DNA of 64,000 nucleotides from Anaerosporomusa subterranea. GTDB lineage: Bacteria > Bacillota > Negativicutes > Sporomusales > Acetonemataceae. The notes below the pieces were generated by a model, which saw only the letters and a list, made by a program, of their open reading frames with translations, was not told the origin of the DNA and ran no database searches. Where the stretch lies: positions 62,001-126,000 of the forward strand of contig NZ_LSGP01000026.1 of the NCBI RefSeq assembly GCF_001611555.1. Reading direction: 5' to 3'. Positions 54,343-62,865 of the stretch are shown piece after piece (position 1 is the stretch's first letter; each line of letters starts with the position of its first letter). The position numbers were made by a program, and so were the translations under genes.

Positions 54343-54429
54343 CTGGCGCATATCATACAAAACTTAGGACAGCTGAAAGATACAATGGCTAACCCTAAGA
54401 ATATTTGAATAGACCAAGGAGAAGGAGAT

Positions 54430-55194
54430 ATGATTACTAGTTTTTTCTTGTTTGCAATAGGCTTTTCTGTTGGCGCCTTTGGTACCCTCGTAGGGGTTGG
54501 CGGTGGCATTATTCTTGTCCCCTTTTTCATACTTATACTTCATTGGTCGCCGCAACTTGCGGTTGGTACCTCCTTGGCAATTGTTCTTCTTAATGGTATA
54601 TCAGGCTCAATTGCTTATATCAGGCAGAAAAAGGTTTATTACGACGCAGTGATTCGATTCAGTTTAGCCTCAATCCCAGGCGCGTTAGCCGGTGGTTATC
54701 TTGCACAATATTTTACCCATGCGAGTTTCCGTATTGCCTTTGGCATTCTCTTGATGATTATTGCTGCAGTGATGTTTTTTCGTCGGTCGCCAAAAGGTGC
54801 GGAGAAAGAGTTTGACAAAGAGAAGTTTACGTATAACCGAACGGCGGGGATTCTTCTAAGCGTGTTAGTGGGATTTGTGTCCAGTGTTTTTGGCGTTGGC
54901 GGCGGAATTATCCAGGTCCCGGCTATGGTTTACCTGCTCGGCTTTCCCACCTCAATTTCCACCGCAACCTCGCAGGTTGTTTTAGCTATTTCCAGCTTTT
55001 TTGGCGTGATTTCTCATTATGTGGCAGGGAATATTCTAATACAGCCTTCGCTTATCATTGGTACGGGAGCGGTGCTGGGAGCTCAGTTGGGAGCCCGGTT
55101 ATCAGGGAAAGTAAAATCACGGGTGATTTTGCTTTTATTAGCTGTCGCCTTGTTTGGTTTAGGAATTCGACTGGTATTAACCGCTAACAGCTAG
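54430..55194 (+). CDS. TauE/SafE-family sulfite/sulfonate exporter
   Basis: This 254-residue protein has about eight membrane helices in two repeats, with GAFGTLVGVGGGIILVPF near the N terminus and VSSVFGVGGGIIQVPAMVYLL in the second half. Members export sulfite, sulfonates or sulfur anions. It is preceded by leader K and follows the sulfate-activation genes, so sulfite or sulfonate is plausible. Confidence 0.88.
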   Translation: MITSFFLFAIGFSVGAFGTLVGVGGGIILVPFFILILHWSPQLAVGTSLAIVLLNGISGSIAYIRQKKVYYDAVIRFSLASIPGALAGGYLAQYFTHASFRIAFGILLMIIAAVMFFRRSPKGAEKEFDKEKFTYNRTAGILLSVLVGFVSSVFGVGGGIIQVPAMVYLLGFPTSISTATSQVVLAISSFFGVISHYVAGNILIQPSLIIGTGAVLGAQLGARLSGKVKSRVILLLLAVALFGLGIRLVLTANS

Positions 55195-55301
55195 AATACC
55201 GGGGTTTTCCATTTTCACAGGGATTGCAGAAAAGATTTATATGGCATGAATATTGGATTTAGCAGGATGTTTAGTTTATTCCTAGAATATCTTATTGTCG
55301 T

Positions 55302-55358
55302 GGTTGATCAGAAATGCTGAAGACCAGGGAATGTATGAGTACATCCCTGGTCTTTTAA
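55302..55358 (+). promoter_or_regulatory. Sulfur-leader hairpin L plus terminator
   Basis: Outer stem GGU/ACC (changed from GGC/GCC), loop UGA/AG, inner stem UCAG/CUGA, loop AAAUG. The overlapping terminator is AGACCAGGGA-ATGT with ACATCCCTGGTCT and TTTTAATT. The third partner triplet GGT is matched, so all three positions co-vary. Confidence 0.83.
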
Positions 55359-55406
55359 TTATCTTGATCGTTACGCCTGCAAACATAGTGAGAGGAGTGG
55401 ATCTAA

Positions 55407-56584
55407 ATGGGTAATAAGGAAAATATTAGATTTCAAACTAAGTGTGTTCATTCAGGTAATGGCATTGATAAAGAAACAGGAGCCATAAGGCGTCCTATCA
55501 CCATGGCCAATAGTTATCGGCTGCCTGAAGATGCATCAACTCTCGATTGGAGTGATCCTGATCAGTTAGTATACACTAGAAATACATCAGCAAATCAGAT
55601 ATATCTTCAGGAAAAATTAGCTGCTCTTGAAGGCGGGGAAGACTGCGTAGTGCTAGGCAGCGGTGTTTCCGCACTGGCAGGTGTGTTTTTTACTTTTTTG
55701 AATCAAGATGCGCACATAATCTGTTCTAATGTTTCATACATAGCAGTTTATCGGCTGTTAAATGAATACTTTCCAGACAAATACGGGATAAAAACTAGTC
55801 TTGTCGATACTTCAGACCTGGATCAGGTAAGGAAAGCAGTACGACCCAATACACGGATTATCCATATTGAAACACCGGGGAATCCGACTACCAGGATCAG
55901 TGATATTGCGGAGATCGCAAAAATCGCCAAATCTGTTGGCGCCTTACTATCAGTTGATAGCACATTTGCTTCTCCTTTCTTGCAGCACCCGCTTGAATTT
56001 GGGGCCGATCTTGTCATCCATAGCCTGACAAAGTATATAAATGGTCACGGCGATGCTATGGGAGGAGCGGTGATTGGACGAAGAGAGCTTATTGATAAGA
56101 TAAAGCGCCAGGCCATGGTTAATTTAGGCGGCGTTATCAGCCCCTTTAATGCATGGCTGATTATGCGCGGTGCTGTAACACTGCCTTACGCATGAAACAG
56201 CATAGCGAAAGCGCCATGAAAGTTGCTCAATTTCTCGAATCATATCCCGCAGTAGACTTTGTTGCCTATCCTGGTCTTGCCAGTCATCCTCAGCATGAAG
56301 TGGCAAAAAAGCAGATGACAATGTTTTCGGGGGTTATTGCTTTTGGGTTGAAGGCAGATGTTGCGACTCACAATATGTTTGTTAATTCCCTTGAATTAGT
56401 TATTTCCGCTGTTTCCATTGGCCATGATGAGAGTCTGATCGTTTATGTCGGCCCGGATGATGAAAGAAATCATTTCTATCCGGATGAATTTAAAAATGGG
56501 CATCTCCGCTTCAGTATCGGTCTCGAAGCGGCTGATGATATTATTGCTGATCTAAAACAGGCATTTGAAAAATGCGTCTTATAA
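55407..56584 (+). pseudogene. Frameshifted Cys/Met-metabolism PLP enzyme (cystathionine gamma-synthase/sulfhydrylase family)
   Basis: The first frame (55407-56195) encodes FQTKCVHSGNGIDKETGAI, a FAS-like VLGSGVSAL, and the PLP Lys in HSLTKYINGHGDAMG, up to RGAVTLPYA and a stop. The adjacent frame continues with RMKQHSESAMKVAQFLES to LRFSIGLEAADDII at 56584. A one-base loss around 56181-56187 (CTGCC-TTACGC, expected CCxTTACGC for P-L-R) would fuse them into a normal protein of about 392 residues. It may be a pseudogene or a sequence error. The ribosome binding site and leader L are intact. Confidence 0.87.
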
Positions 56585-56626
56585 GCGGAACGGCAAAATG
56601 ACCTGCAGCTATGAGCTTTTATATGT

Positions 56627-56681
56627 GGCTAATCAAAGAATTGAAGGTTAAAGAACATCTTGCGATGTTCCTTGGCCTTTT
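56627..56681 (+). promoter_or_regulatory. Sulfur-leader hairpin M plus terminator
   Basis: Outer stem GGC/GUU (wobble), loop UAA/AG, inner stem UCAA/UUGA (compensatory), loop AGAA. The overlapping terminator pairs AAGGTTAAAGAACATC with GATGTTCCTTGGCCTT, followed by TTTGT. The next gene is a small unknown protein and then marR. Confidence 0.75.
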
Positions 56682-56748
56682 GTCTGTTGTGACAGGGACT
56701 GAAACAACAGATATAACAGGCAGTTCGGCGCAGGAGGGGAAGTAAAGC

Positions 56749-56889
56749 GTGAGTAGAGATATTTCCGGAAAACACTCAACCGATTGGCAGAGCGTAAAAA
56801 AAGAGGCATCTAGAGCTCACACTCTTATACCTGCAGAATGCGGAGCTGAGGCTTGTTTTTTACAAGAAGCTTGGATAAGAGAGAGATAG
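56749..56889 (+). CDS. Small 46-residue protein of unknown function
   Basis: GTG 56749 follows AGGAGGGG by nine bases. The frame begins MSRDISGKHSTDWQSVKKEA and contains IPAECGAEACFLQEAW with two Cys. It ends inside the MarR operator. I recognise no family. It may be a remnant or a genuine small protein, and leader M precedes it. Confidence 0.5.
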   Translation: MSRDISGKHSTDWQSVKKEASRAHTLIPAECGAEACFLQEAWIRER

Positions 56890-56936
56890 TTGACAGTTCA
56901 ACTATCTCTCTCTTATAATTAAGTTGAAAGTTCAAC
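56885..56936 (+). promoter_or_regulatory. MarR promoter with two operator palindromes
   Basis: TTGACA (56890-56895) and TATAAT (56914-56919) are 18 bp apart. Palindrome GTTGAC-AG-TTCAAC (56889-56902) covers the -35, and GTTGAA-AG-TTCAAC (56923-56936) lies just after the -10, 34 bp apart. The first arm extends to GATAGTTGA/TCAACTATC. This is an autoregulated MarR arrangement. Confidence 0.82.
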
Positions 56937-56958
56937 AATGTGGAGGTGCTTTCTGAGC

Positions 56959-57402
56959 GTGTTGCAAAACGAAATCCTTCGGGAAGTAGGTGCGGTCGCC
57001 CGCTCAATTCACTCAATAAGTGATATCAAATTCAGAAAGCTGAACCTGCAAAAAGGACAGTTTATCTTCCTGACGCGCATATGTGAGAATCCTGGGATTA
57101 ATCTCATTGATCTTTCCAACATGTTAAGGGTTGATAAGACAACGACAACTAAAACTATACAAAAATTAGTCGAAGAGGGGTATGTTCTAAGGGAAAGGAG
57201 TCTTGCCGATAAGCGAATGTGGCACTTGTTTCCGTCAGATACAGCCTTGAAAACGTATCGCTTTGTTATTGATGAAGAGAATCGTTGTATCGAGGTTTGT
57301 TTTTCCAATTTTAGTTCAGATGAAAGGGCTGAGGCGTATCGTCTATTGAAAAAAATGCGGGAAAACATTGAGGCGGAGTGGAAGATAGTAAAGAAGACTT
57401 GA
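56959..57402 (+). CDS. MarR-family transcriptional regulator
   Basis: This protein of about 147 residues has a MarR winged helix near residues 40-95 (LDLSNMLRVDKTTTTKTIQKLVEEGYVLRERSLADKR) and N-/C-terminal dimerisation helices. GTG 56959 follows GGAGG with 12-base spacing. ATG 56938 has no binding site and starts at the operator edge. It probably controls the next GNAT/MFS genes and itself. The stop codon lies within a repeat element. Confidence 0.87.
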   Translation: MLQNEILREVGAVARSIHSISDIKFRKLNLQKGQFIFLTRICENPGINLIDLSNMLRVDKTTTTKTIQKLVEEGYVLRERSLADKRMWHLFPSDTALKTYRFVIDEENRCIEVCFSNFSSDERAEAYRLLKKMRENIEAEWKIVKKT

Positions 57403-57510
57403 TTCAGACGGAGCCTTAACTCCATCTGAATCCTAGTCGCACTTATCCAGGGACTTAGCCGCTCTTTGCTCCACTTATAGAAGATGGGAGCCTTAGAGCG
57501 GCTTGCTCAT
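57396..57510 (+). repeat. Palindromic repeat element (copy 2)
   Basis: GACTTGATTCAGACGGAG, then TTAACTCC and TCTGAA mirror the start of copy 1 at 10362 (TTCAGACGGAG with CTCCATCTGAA). A second stem TAGCCGCTCT with AGAGCGGCT follows, which differs in sequence from copy 1. It supplies the last codons of marR, as copy 1 supplies the first of the ATPase gene. Confidence 0.55.
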
Positions 57511-57539
57511 TGGGTGAAAAATTTATAGAGGTGATTACT

Positions 57540-58040
57540 GTGATCAGGCAAGCAAAAATAGACGACCTTCCTTGCATTATGGATATTGTACAAAAGACGA
57601 TCAAGGAAATGCGCAATTATAATAATACACAGTGGGATGAAACCTATCCTCAGGCAAGTAACTTTGCGACAGATATTGAGAAAGGAGAACTTTTCGCTGT
57701 GGATCGGGATAGCCGGCTCGCTGGATTCATCTGTATCAACCGCGTCGAGCCGCTGGAATATAACGAACTGCCTTGGTCACAGGACTGCTTAGCCTTGGTC
57801 ATTCACAGAATGGCTGTTGACACTAATTGCCGGGGAAATGGTGTTGGTACAGAACTTCTTGCACATGCCGAATGCTTGGCAAGTCAAGCTCAGATAAATT
57901 ACTTAAAGACTGACACCAATTCTCTGAACACGAATGCACAGAAGTTATTTGAGCGATGCGGCTATCGAAGAGTTGGCGCCATGAACTTTCTGGGAAAAGA
58001 GACCCCTTTTTATTGTTATGAGAAATCGATAAACATATAG
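57540..58040 (+). CDS. GNAT-family acetyltransferase
   Basis: This 166-residue acetyltransferase has MAVDTNCRGNGVGTELLAHAE near residue 88, the acetyl-CoA-binding motif A (RGNGVG), and LFERCGYRRVG near the C terminus. GTG 57540 follows GAGGTG; earlier starts lack a site. The substrate is unknown. It is probably co-transcribed with the following MFS gene (0 bp gap). Confidence 0.85.
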   Translation: MIRQAKIDDLPCIMDIVQKTIKEMRNYNNTQWDETYPQASNFATDIEKGELFAVDRDSRLAGFICINRVEPLEYNELPWSQDCLALVIHRMAVDTNCRGNGVGTELLAHAECLASQAQINYLKTDTNSLNTNAQKLFERCGYRRVGAMNFLGKETPFYCYEKSINI

Positions 58041-59264
58041 GTGAATGATGGGAGAGTGAAACCAATAAAGAAATCGAGACAATCACCCTGGGTACTTATA
58101 CTGAGCGCTGCAGCTATTTTAATGATTTCGATGGGAATCCGCCAATCAACTGGGCTATTTGTTTCACCGTTGGTGATGTCTACAGGGCAAAGTATTGTTT
58201 CCATTAGCTTTGCGTTTGCCATTGGTCAATTGGTTTGGGGTGCTGTACAACCTGTGTTCGGAGCTGTTGCTGATAAGTGGGGCTCAGCTCGGGTGGTTGT
58301 TTTTGGCGCGGTACTTCTTGCTGCTGGAATGGGGCTGACTCCTTATGTTAGCTCGGAGTGGGGATTGATCGCAACGGTGGGCGTGATCAGTCCTGCTGGC
58401 GCAGGTGCAGGAAGCTTTGCGCTGCTTTTTGGAGCAATTGCAAGGCACATTCCTGAGGAGCGGCGGGCATTTGCAGGCGGCTTCATCAACGCTGGCAGCT
58501 CTTTTGGACAATTCTTATTTGCACCCTTGACACAAGCACTCATCGGCACGTTCAACTGGACAACTGCGATGTTCTCTCTGGCCGCGGCCGCATTATTTAC
58601 TATCCCGCTAGCGGCGCCGCTTCGCCAGGGCGAAGAGCCTCATGCTAGCGATCAAGCCCATGTATCAGGCGGATTATTCCAGCAGGTTACTGCGGCGCTG
58701 CGTGATCGGAGCTATCTGTGTTTGCATGCAGGCTTCTTCACCTGTGGGTTTCATGTTGCCTTTCTAGTCACCCATTTACCTGGCGAGGTTGCTCTCTCGG
58801 GTCATGCCGCGACTGTATCAGCCGCCTCTATTGGAATAATTGGTTTGTTTAACATTGCGGGGAGTCTTTGCGCTGGTGCATTAGGCTCACGATACCGGAT
58901 GAAATACATACTGGCTGTGATGTATGGAAGCCGAGCAATTATGATCGGCTTGTATTTGCTTGCTCCCAAGACTGTACTTACCTTCTATGTGTTTGCGGCA
59001 TCACTGGGATTTACTTGGCTCGCAACAGTACCGCCGACTGCTGGACTTGTTGGCAAGCTCTTTGGTGCTCGCTACCTGTCCACTCTATTCGGATTAACAC
59101 TCCTAACTCATCAAATCGGCGGTTTTTTGGGTGCATGGCTAGGGGGAATTGCGATGGCTAATGACGGAAACTATATGTGGATGTGGTATGCAGACATTGT
59201 CTTGGCTGCGGCGGCCGCACTGGTTAATTTACCGATTCGCGAGGCAAAAGTCATCGCAAAATAA
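58041..59264 (+). CDS. MFS transporter (OFA/monocarboxylate-like)
   Basis: This 407-residue protein has about 12 membrane helices. The loop GAVADKWGSARVVVFGA near residue 78 is the MFS motif A. It starts immediately after the GNAT stop; GTG 58056 is the alternative start. The substrate cannot be inferred. MarR upstream suggests export or uptake of an aromatic or drug-like compound. Confidence 0.8.
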   Translation: MNDGRVKPIKKSRQSPWVLILSAAAILMISMGIRQSTGLFVSPLVMSTGQSIVSISFAFAIGQLVWGAVQPVFGAVADKWGSARVVVFGAVLLAAGMGLTPYVSSEWGLIATVGVISPAGAGAGSFALLFGAIARHIPEERRAFAGGFINAGSSFGQFLFAPLTQALIGTFNWTTAMFSLAAAALFTIPLAAPLRQGEEPHASDQAHVSGGLFQQVTAALRDRSYLCLHAGFFTCGFHVAFLVTHLPGEVALSGHAATVSAASIGIIGLFNIAGSLCAGALGSRYRMKYILAVMYGSRAIMIGLYLLAPKTVLTFYVFAASLGFTWLATVPPTAGLVGKLFGARYLSTLFGLTLLTHQIGGFLGAWLGGIAMANDGNYMWMWYADIVLAAAAALVNLPIREAKVIAK

Positions 59265-59295
59265 AGAAAATCCGGCCTTTTGGCCGGATTTTCTT
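59264..59295 (+). terminator. Terminator of the MFS gene
   Basis: AAGAAAATCCGGCC and GGCCGGATTTTCTT form a perfect stem around TTTT immediately at the MFS stop codon. Confidence 0.92.
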
Positions 59296-59309
59296 GAGCT
59301 ATTAGAAAG

Positions 59310-59440
59310 TATAACAGTAGAGGTCGTTAGCGCAAAGCCCGCGAAGAGCGCAAGCGTCGCAAAGCGAGTATTTATTATGAAAATCCCTTTGCGATCTTCG
59401 ATTCTTTGCGTTACGTTCTCCGTTCCCCAAAGACCTCCGC
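59310..59440. repeat. Non-coding stretch with GCGCAAAG-type repeats
   Basis: Units such as GCGCAAAGC, CGCAAAGCG and CTTTGCG/TTTGCGT recur on both strands across about 130 bases, giving weak inverted pairing. No coding frame or promoter is evident. It resembles a short intergenic repeat family. Confidence 0.4.
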
Positions 59441-59460
59441 AGCGGTTTTCTGAATTATTG

Positions 59461-60288
59461 TTATTTCAGTTCATCATTCATGCTGCCTGTTCGGTAACCG
59501 GTGAGATCAAGGGTCACATACGTAAAGCCTAACTGCTTGAGGTGGTGATTAATTTTATCAGCCACTTCCGGCTGTGCAAGCAACGCAATGTTTTCCGGCG
59601 CTACTTCAATACGCGCCAGATTGTTGTGATGGCGGACGCGAACCTGGCCGCTGCAGAAGGTTCGGATAAAGTCTTCCGCTTGCTCGATTTGTTTTAGCCG
59701 TTCTGCTGTGACCGGCAATCCGTAAGAAACACGCGATGAGAGGCAAGCCATGCTCGGTTTGTTCCAGGTCGGCAAGTTCCAAGCTTTTGATACTTCGCGA
59801 ATCTCAGCTTTCGTCATACCAACCTCTAGCAATGGGCTTACCACGTGTTCAAGCTCGCCTACTGCCTTGAGCCCGGGCCGATAGTCAGATGTGTCATCTG
59901 CGTTTGAACCGTCGAGCATCCATTTGTAGCCTTCGTTCTTAGCCCAAGCCAACATGGCCGAAAAGCGCTCTTTTTTACAATAATAGCAGCGATCCTTGGT
60001 GTTGGCGACAAAATCTGCGCTCCGTAGCTCGCTAATATTCAGCAGTACATGCTTAATCCCGATCTGTTTTGCGATCGCCTGTGCTTCCTGTTTTTCACGC
60101 TCAGGCAGTGTTTCTGAATAGGCGGTAATCGCAATTGCTTTATCGCCAAGTGCCTTAAAGGCGGCTGCGGCCAGTAGCGAGCTGTCAACGCCTCCAGAGA
60201 AACCAACCGCTACGCTACCAAGTTCCCGTATATGATTAATCAGGTTGTCTCCTTTTTCCTGAACTGTTAAAGCATTATTTGTTGTCAT
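59461..60288 (-). CDS. larE: ATP-dependent sacrificial sulfur transferase LarE
   Basis: This 275-residue PP-loop ATPase has VAVGFSGGVDSSLLAAAA near residue 28. The sacrificial Cys is in PSMACLSSRVSYG, and CYYC lies near residue 100. LarE adds sulfur from its own Cys or a cluster to the nickel-pincer cofactor of lactate racemase. ATG 60288 follows CAGGAGGAG; the upstream part of the frame is not used. larA/larB/larC are not in the window. Confidence 0.88.
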   Translation of the reverse strand: MTTNNALTVQEKGDNLINHIRELGSVAVGFSGGVDSSLLAAAAFKALGDKAIAITAYSETLPEREKQEAQAIAKQIGIKHVLLNISELRSADFVANTKDRCYYCKKERFSAMLAWAKNEGYKWMLDGSNADDTSDYRPGLKAVGELEHVVSPLLEVGMTKAEIREVSKAWNLPTWNKPSMACLSSRVSYGLPVTAERLKQIEQAEDFIRTFCSGQVRVRHHNNLARIEVAPENIALLAQPEVADKINHHLKQLGFTYVTLDLTGYRTGSMNDELK

Positions 60289-60381
60289 GAATATATCTCC
60301 TCCTGCGTGTAAGGTAGAATCCTGCTCTTGATGGCCATTATACTCGATTTGGGATAAAATGAACATCCCGTTTTTTTGCTG

Positions 60382-60490
60382 TTGACACTTGTCGTGAAAT
60401 ATGAGATACTATTTACAAATATTACTGGCTGATCAGACATCTGAAGGCCGAGGTACTGCCACAATGAGGCGTTCCTCGGCCTATTTTGTT
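60382..60490 (+). promoter_or_regulatory. Promoter and sulfur-leader hairpin N plus terminator
   Basis: TTGACA (60382-60387) and GATACT (60405-60410) are 17 bp apart. Hairpin N (60427-60449) has outer stem GGC/GCC, loop UGA/AG, inner stem UCAG/CUGA and loop ACAU, about 10 nt from the expected start. Terminator AGGCCGAGG with CCTCGGCCT and T-rich tail overlaps. Confidence 0.85.
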
Positions 60491-60548
60491 TGATAATAAA
60501 GATGAGAAAAAACCAAAATAAAATAAAAAAATGAAAGAGGTAGTTTGT

Positions 60549-61490
60549 ATGAGTAAAGAACGCGTATTCCATAATCTTACTGAGTTAATTGGCAACACTC
60601 CATTGTTGGAGACACAAAAATTTAATCAAAAGCGTGCAGCTGGCGCCCGTATTCTGGCTAAACTCGAGTATTTTAATCCACTTGGCAGCGTCAAGGACCG
60701 TATTGGTTATGCGATGATCGCTGATGCTGAAGAAAAGGGAATTTTGAAACCCGGTTCGCTGATCGTCGAGCCGACAAGTGGTAATACCGGCGTTGCTCTG
60801 GCTTTTGTCGCCGCCGCCAAAGGTTATAAATTGATTCTTACCATGCCTGAGACGATGAGCATTGAACGCCGTCGGCTGTTGGCAGCGCTGGGGGCAGAAC
60901 TGGTATTGACTCCTGGCCCGCAAGGGATGAAAGGGGCAATCGCAAAAGCGGAAGAAATTGTTGCCGCTAATCCTGGCGCATTCCTCCCGCAGCAGTTCCG
61001 CAATCCGGCCAATCCGGCGATTCATCGGAAGACAACAGCAGAAGAGATCTGGCGGGATACAGATGGAAAGGTCGATGTTTTTATCTCCGGCGTAGGTACG
61101 GGTGGTACCGTAACCGGCGTAGGCCAACGATTGAAGGAATATAATCCTAACGTTTATGTAGTTGCTGTAGAACCTGCAGATTCACCGGTACTTTCTGGTG
61201 GCAACCCGGGTCCGCATAAGATCCAAGGAATCGGCGCTGGCTTTGTTCCCGATGTGTTTGAACGCGGTGTTGTCAATGAGATTGTGACGGTGCAAACGGA
61301 TGATGCCTTTGCAGCTGCTCGTGACTTGGCTGCGAGCGAAGGCCTGCTAGTCGGTATTTCTAGTGGCGCTGCAGCCCATGCCGCCACAGTCATAGCCAAT
61401 CGCCCGGAATGGAAGGGTAAAACTATCGTTGTGCTCCTGCCTGATACGGGTGAGAGATACTTGTCGACACCGCTGTTTGGCGGCGAATAG
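60549..61490 (+). CDS. cysK: Cysteine synthase
   Basis: This 313-residue PLP enzyme has the Lys in [14 protein letters not shown] near residue 45, [12 protein letters not shown], and the phosphate loop [12 protein letters not shown] near residue 180. It makes cysteine from O-acetylserine and sulfide. ATG 60549 follows AGAGGTAG; earlier ATG has no site. It is under leader N. Confidence 0.95.
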   Translation: MSKERVFHNLTELIGNTPLLETQKFNQKRAAGARILAKLEYFNPLGSVKDRIGYAMIADAEEKGILKPGSLIVEPTSGNTGVALAFVAAAKGYKLILTMPETMSIERRRLLAALGAELVLTPGPQGMKGAIAKAEEIVAANPGAFLPQQFRNPANPAIHRKTTAEEIWRDTDGKVDVFISGVGTGGTVTGVGQRLKEYNPNVYVVAVEPADSPVLSGGNPGPHKIQGIGAGFVPDVFERGVVNEIVTVQTDDAFAAARDLAASEGLLVGISSGAAAHAATVIANRPEWKGKTIVVLLPDTGERYLSTPLFGGE

Positions 61491-61524
61491 TCGAATAGTT
61501 TCCGGTCACCATCAAAGACAGTCT

Positions 61525-61564
61525 GACAATCCCTGGCTATATGTGCCGGGGATTGTCTTTTTTG
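61525..61564 (+). terminator. Terminator of cysK
   Basis: GACAATCCC-TGG pairs with CCGGGGATTGTC, followed by TTTTTT. It lies 35 bases after the cysK stop. Confidence 0.9.
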
Positions 61565-61767
61565 ACGTTCAAAATTTGTAAGTTTTCTGAAGCGGTGAGG
61601 CCTTGAGCCGTAAGGATCGGCAGTTATTAGCGGCAGGTCCTCTATAAAAAATGTTAGTTGTCCATAGTGGCGCTAGTGCCTCTTGTGGCGTTTGTGCTAT
61701 CATATCCCGTACTTTCTCAAAAGATTGCGCTCAGCGCTTTGTCGGTTCCATAAGAAATGAGAACGAA
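61565..61767. other. Intergenic stretch without a gene
   Basis: The sequence contains loose repeats (TGGCGCTAGTGCCTCTTGTGGCGTTTGTGC) but no coding frame, promoter or structured RNA that I can support. Confidence 0.4.
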
Positions 61768-61805
61768 CAGTCAGATTGGAGTGAAGACTCTAGTCTGACT
61801 ATTCG
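61768..61805 (-). terminator. Probable terminator of the LysR gene
   Basis: On the minus strand GAATAGTCAGA pairs with TCTGACTGTTC just after the lysR stop, followed by a modest T-rich tail. Confidence 0.65.
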
Positions 61806-61807
61806 TC

Positions 61808-62692
61808 TTATTCTAGGATAGGCCTAAATTGTGTTACATATTGCTCAAATAATTGAAGACTTTTCTCTGCTGAACGCCGCGGATATTGATGCGTTAGTTT
61901 GAAACAAGTCCTCACATACGTATCATCGAGAATATTAATCAGATAGTCGCCGGTCACATTGGCCGAACGTGCGAAGGACAGTGGCATAATCGACCATTGC
62001 CTGCGATCATACAGCATATTGAGTATAGAGAGACATGTATGGAATGATGCACGTGGACGGCGACGCAAGTCCCAGAAACGGTCATGCCATAACTGATAAA
62101 CCGGTCCATGGTCATAATACAATTCGTACGCCGGATCGAGACTAAGGGGATCCACCACAGTTCCGTTTTTAAGTCCGGGTTGTGAGAGCCGTATTACGAC
62201 CATAGGTTCTGAAAAATATGGTTCTACTTTTACATTTGGCCGATGGATTTGAAGGAAAGCGAAACCTACATCAATTTCTTTCATGTCAACCAGGTTATAT
62301 AGTTCTATAGAACGCTGTATTCTCACTTGAAAGTGAATCGGCGGCGAAGCTTCATAAAGCGCTTTATAGGCTGGGATGAGAACATAGTTGCTAATGCTGT
62401 CAACAGCGCCGATCTGTAAAAAATCCGGCTCGCTTCCTGAACTTAATTGCTGTGTTTCTCTCCAAATGCGCATCCATTGTTCGGCGATTGGAATAAAGCC
62501 TTCACCCTTTTCCGTTAGTTCAATCTGAGATACTCCCTTGTTGCGAATAATTAGTTTAATACCCAACTGTTCTTCGAGTATACGCAGTCTTTTACTCACG
62601 GTGGACTGTGAAACATGCATTTGTACCGAGGCCTGAGTTAGTGTCCGGTTCTGAATAACCGACAGAAATGTTTCGATTCCAACAATGTCCAT
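61808..62692 (-). CDS. LysR-family transcriptional regulator
   Basis: This 294-residue protein has an N-terminal winged HTH (LTQASVQMHVSQSTVSKRLRILEEQLG) and a substrate-binding domain (about 90-290). ATG follows GAGGG. It is divergent from the methanol methyltransferase gene, the classic position for a LysR regulator of an adjacent operon, so it may control methanol metabolism. Ligand is unknown. Confidence 0.88.
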   Translation of the reverse strand: MDIVGIETFLSVIQNRTLTQASVQMHVSQSTVSKRLRILEEQLGIKLIIRNKGVSQIELTEKGEGFIPIAEQWMRIWRETQQLSSGSEPDFLQIGAVDSISNYVLIPAYKALYEASPPIHFQVRIQRSIELYNLVDMKEIDVGFAFLQIHRPNVKVEPYFSEPMVVIRLSQPGLKNGTVVDPLSLDPAYELYYDHGPVYQLWHDRFWDLRRRPRASFHTCLSILNMLYDRRQWSIMPLSFARSANVTGDYLINILDDTYVRTCFKLTHQYPRRSAEKSLQLFEQYVTQFRPILE

Positions 62693-62865
62693 ATTGAATA
62701 ACCCTCACTAATATTCCAAATGGTACTATTTATTATCGAATAGAGTTGTTTTACAAAAAGTAAAAATGTTTGTACCCTAATAATAGCAGTATTTTGAAAA
62801 TTAAGAAATAAAGGGAACAAAAATTTTTTGCAGCGTTTTAGCGGGTTTGAGAGGAGACGAGTGAG

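Noticed and set aside
56938-57402. ATG 56938 as start of marR
   Set aside because: It has no ribosome binding site and abuts the operator. GTG 56959 follows GGAGG.
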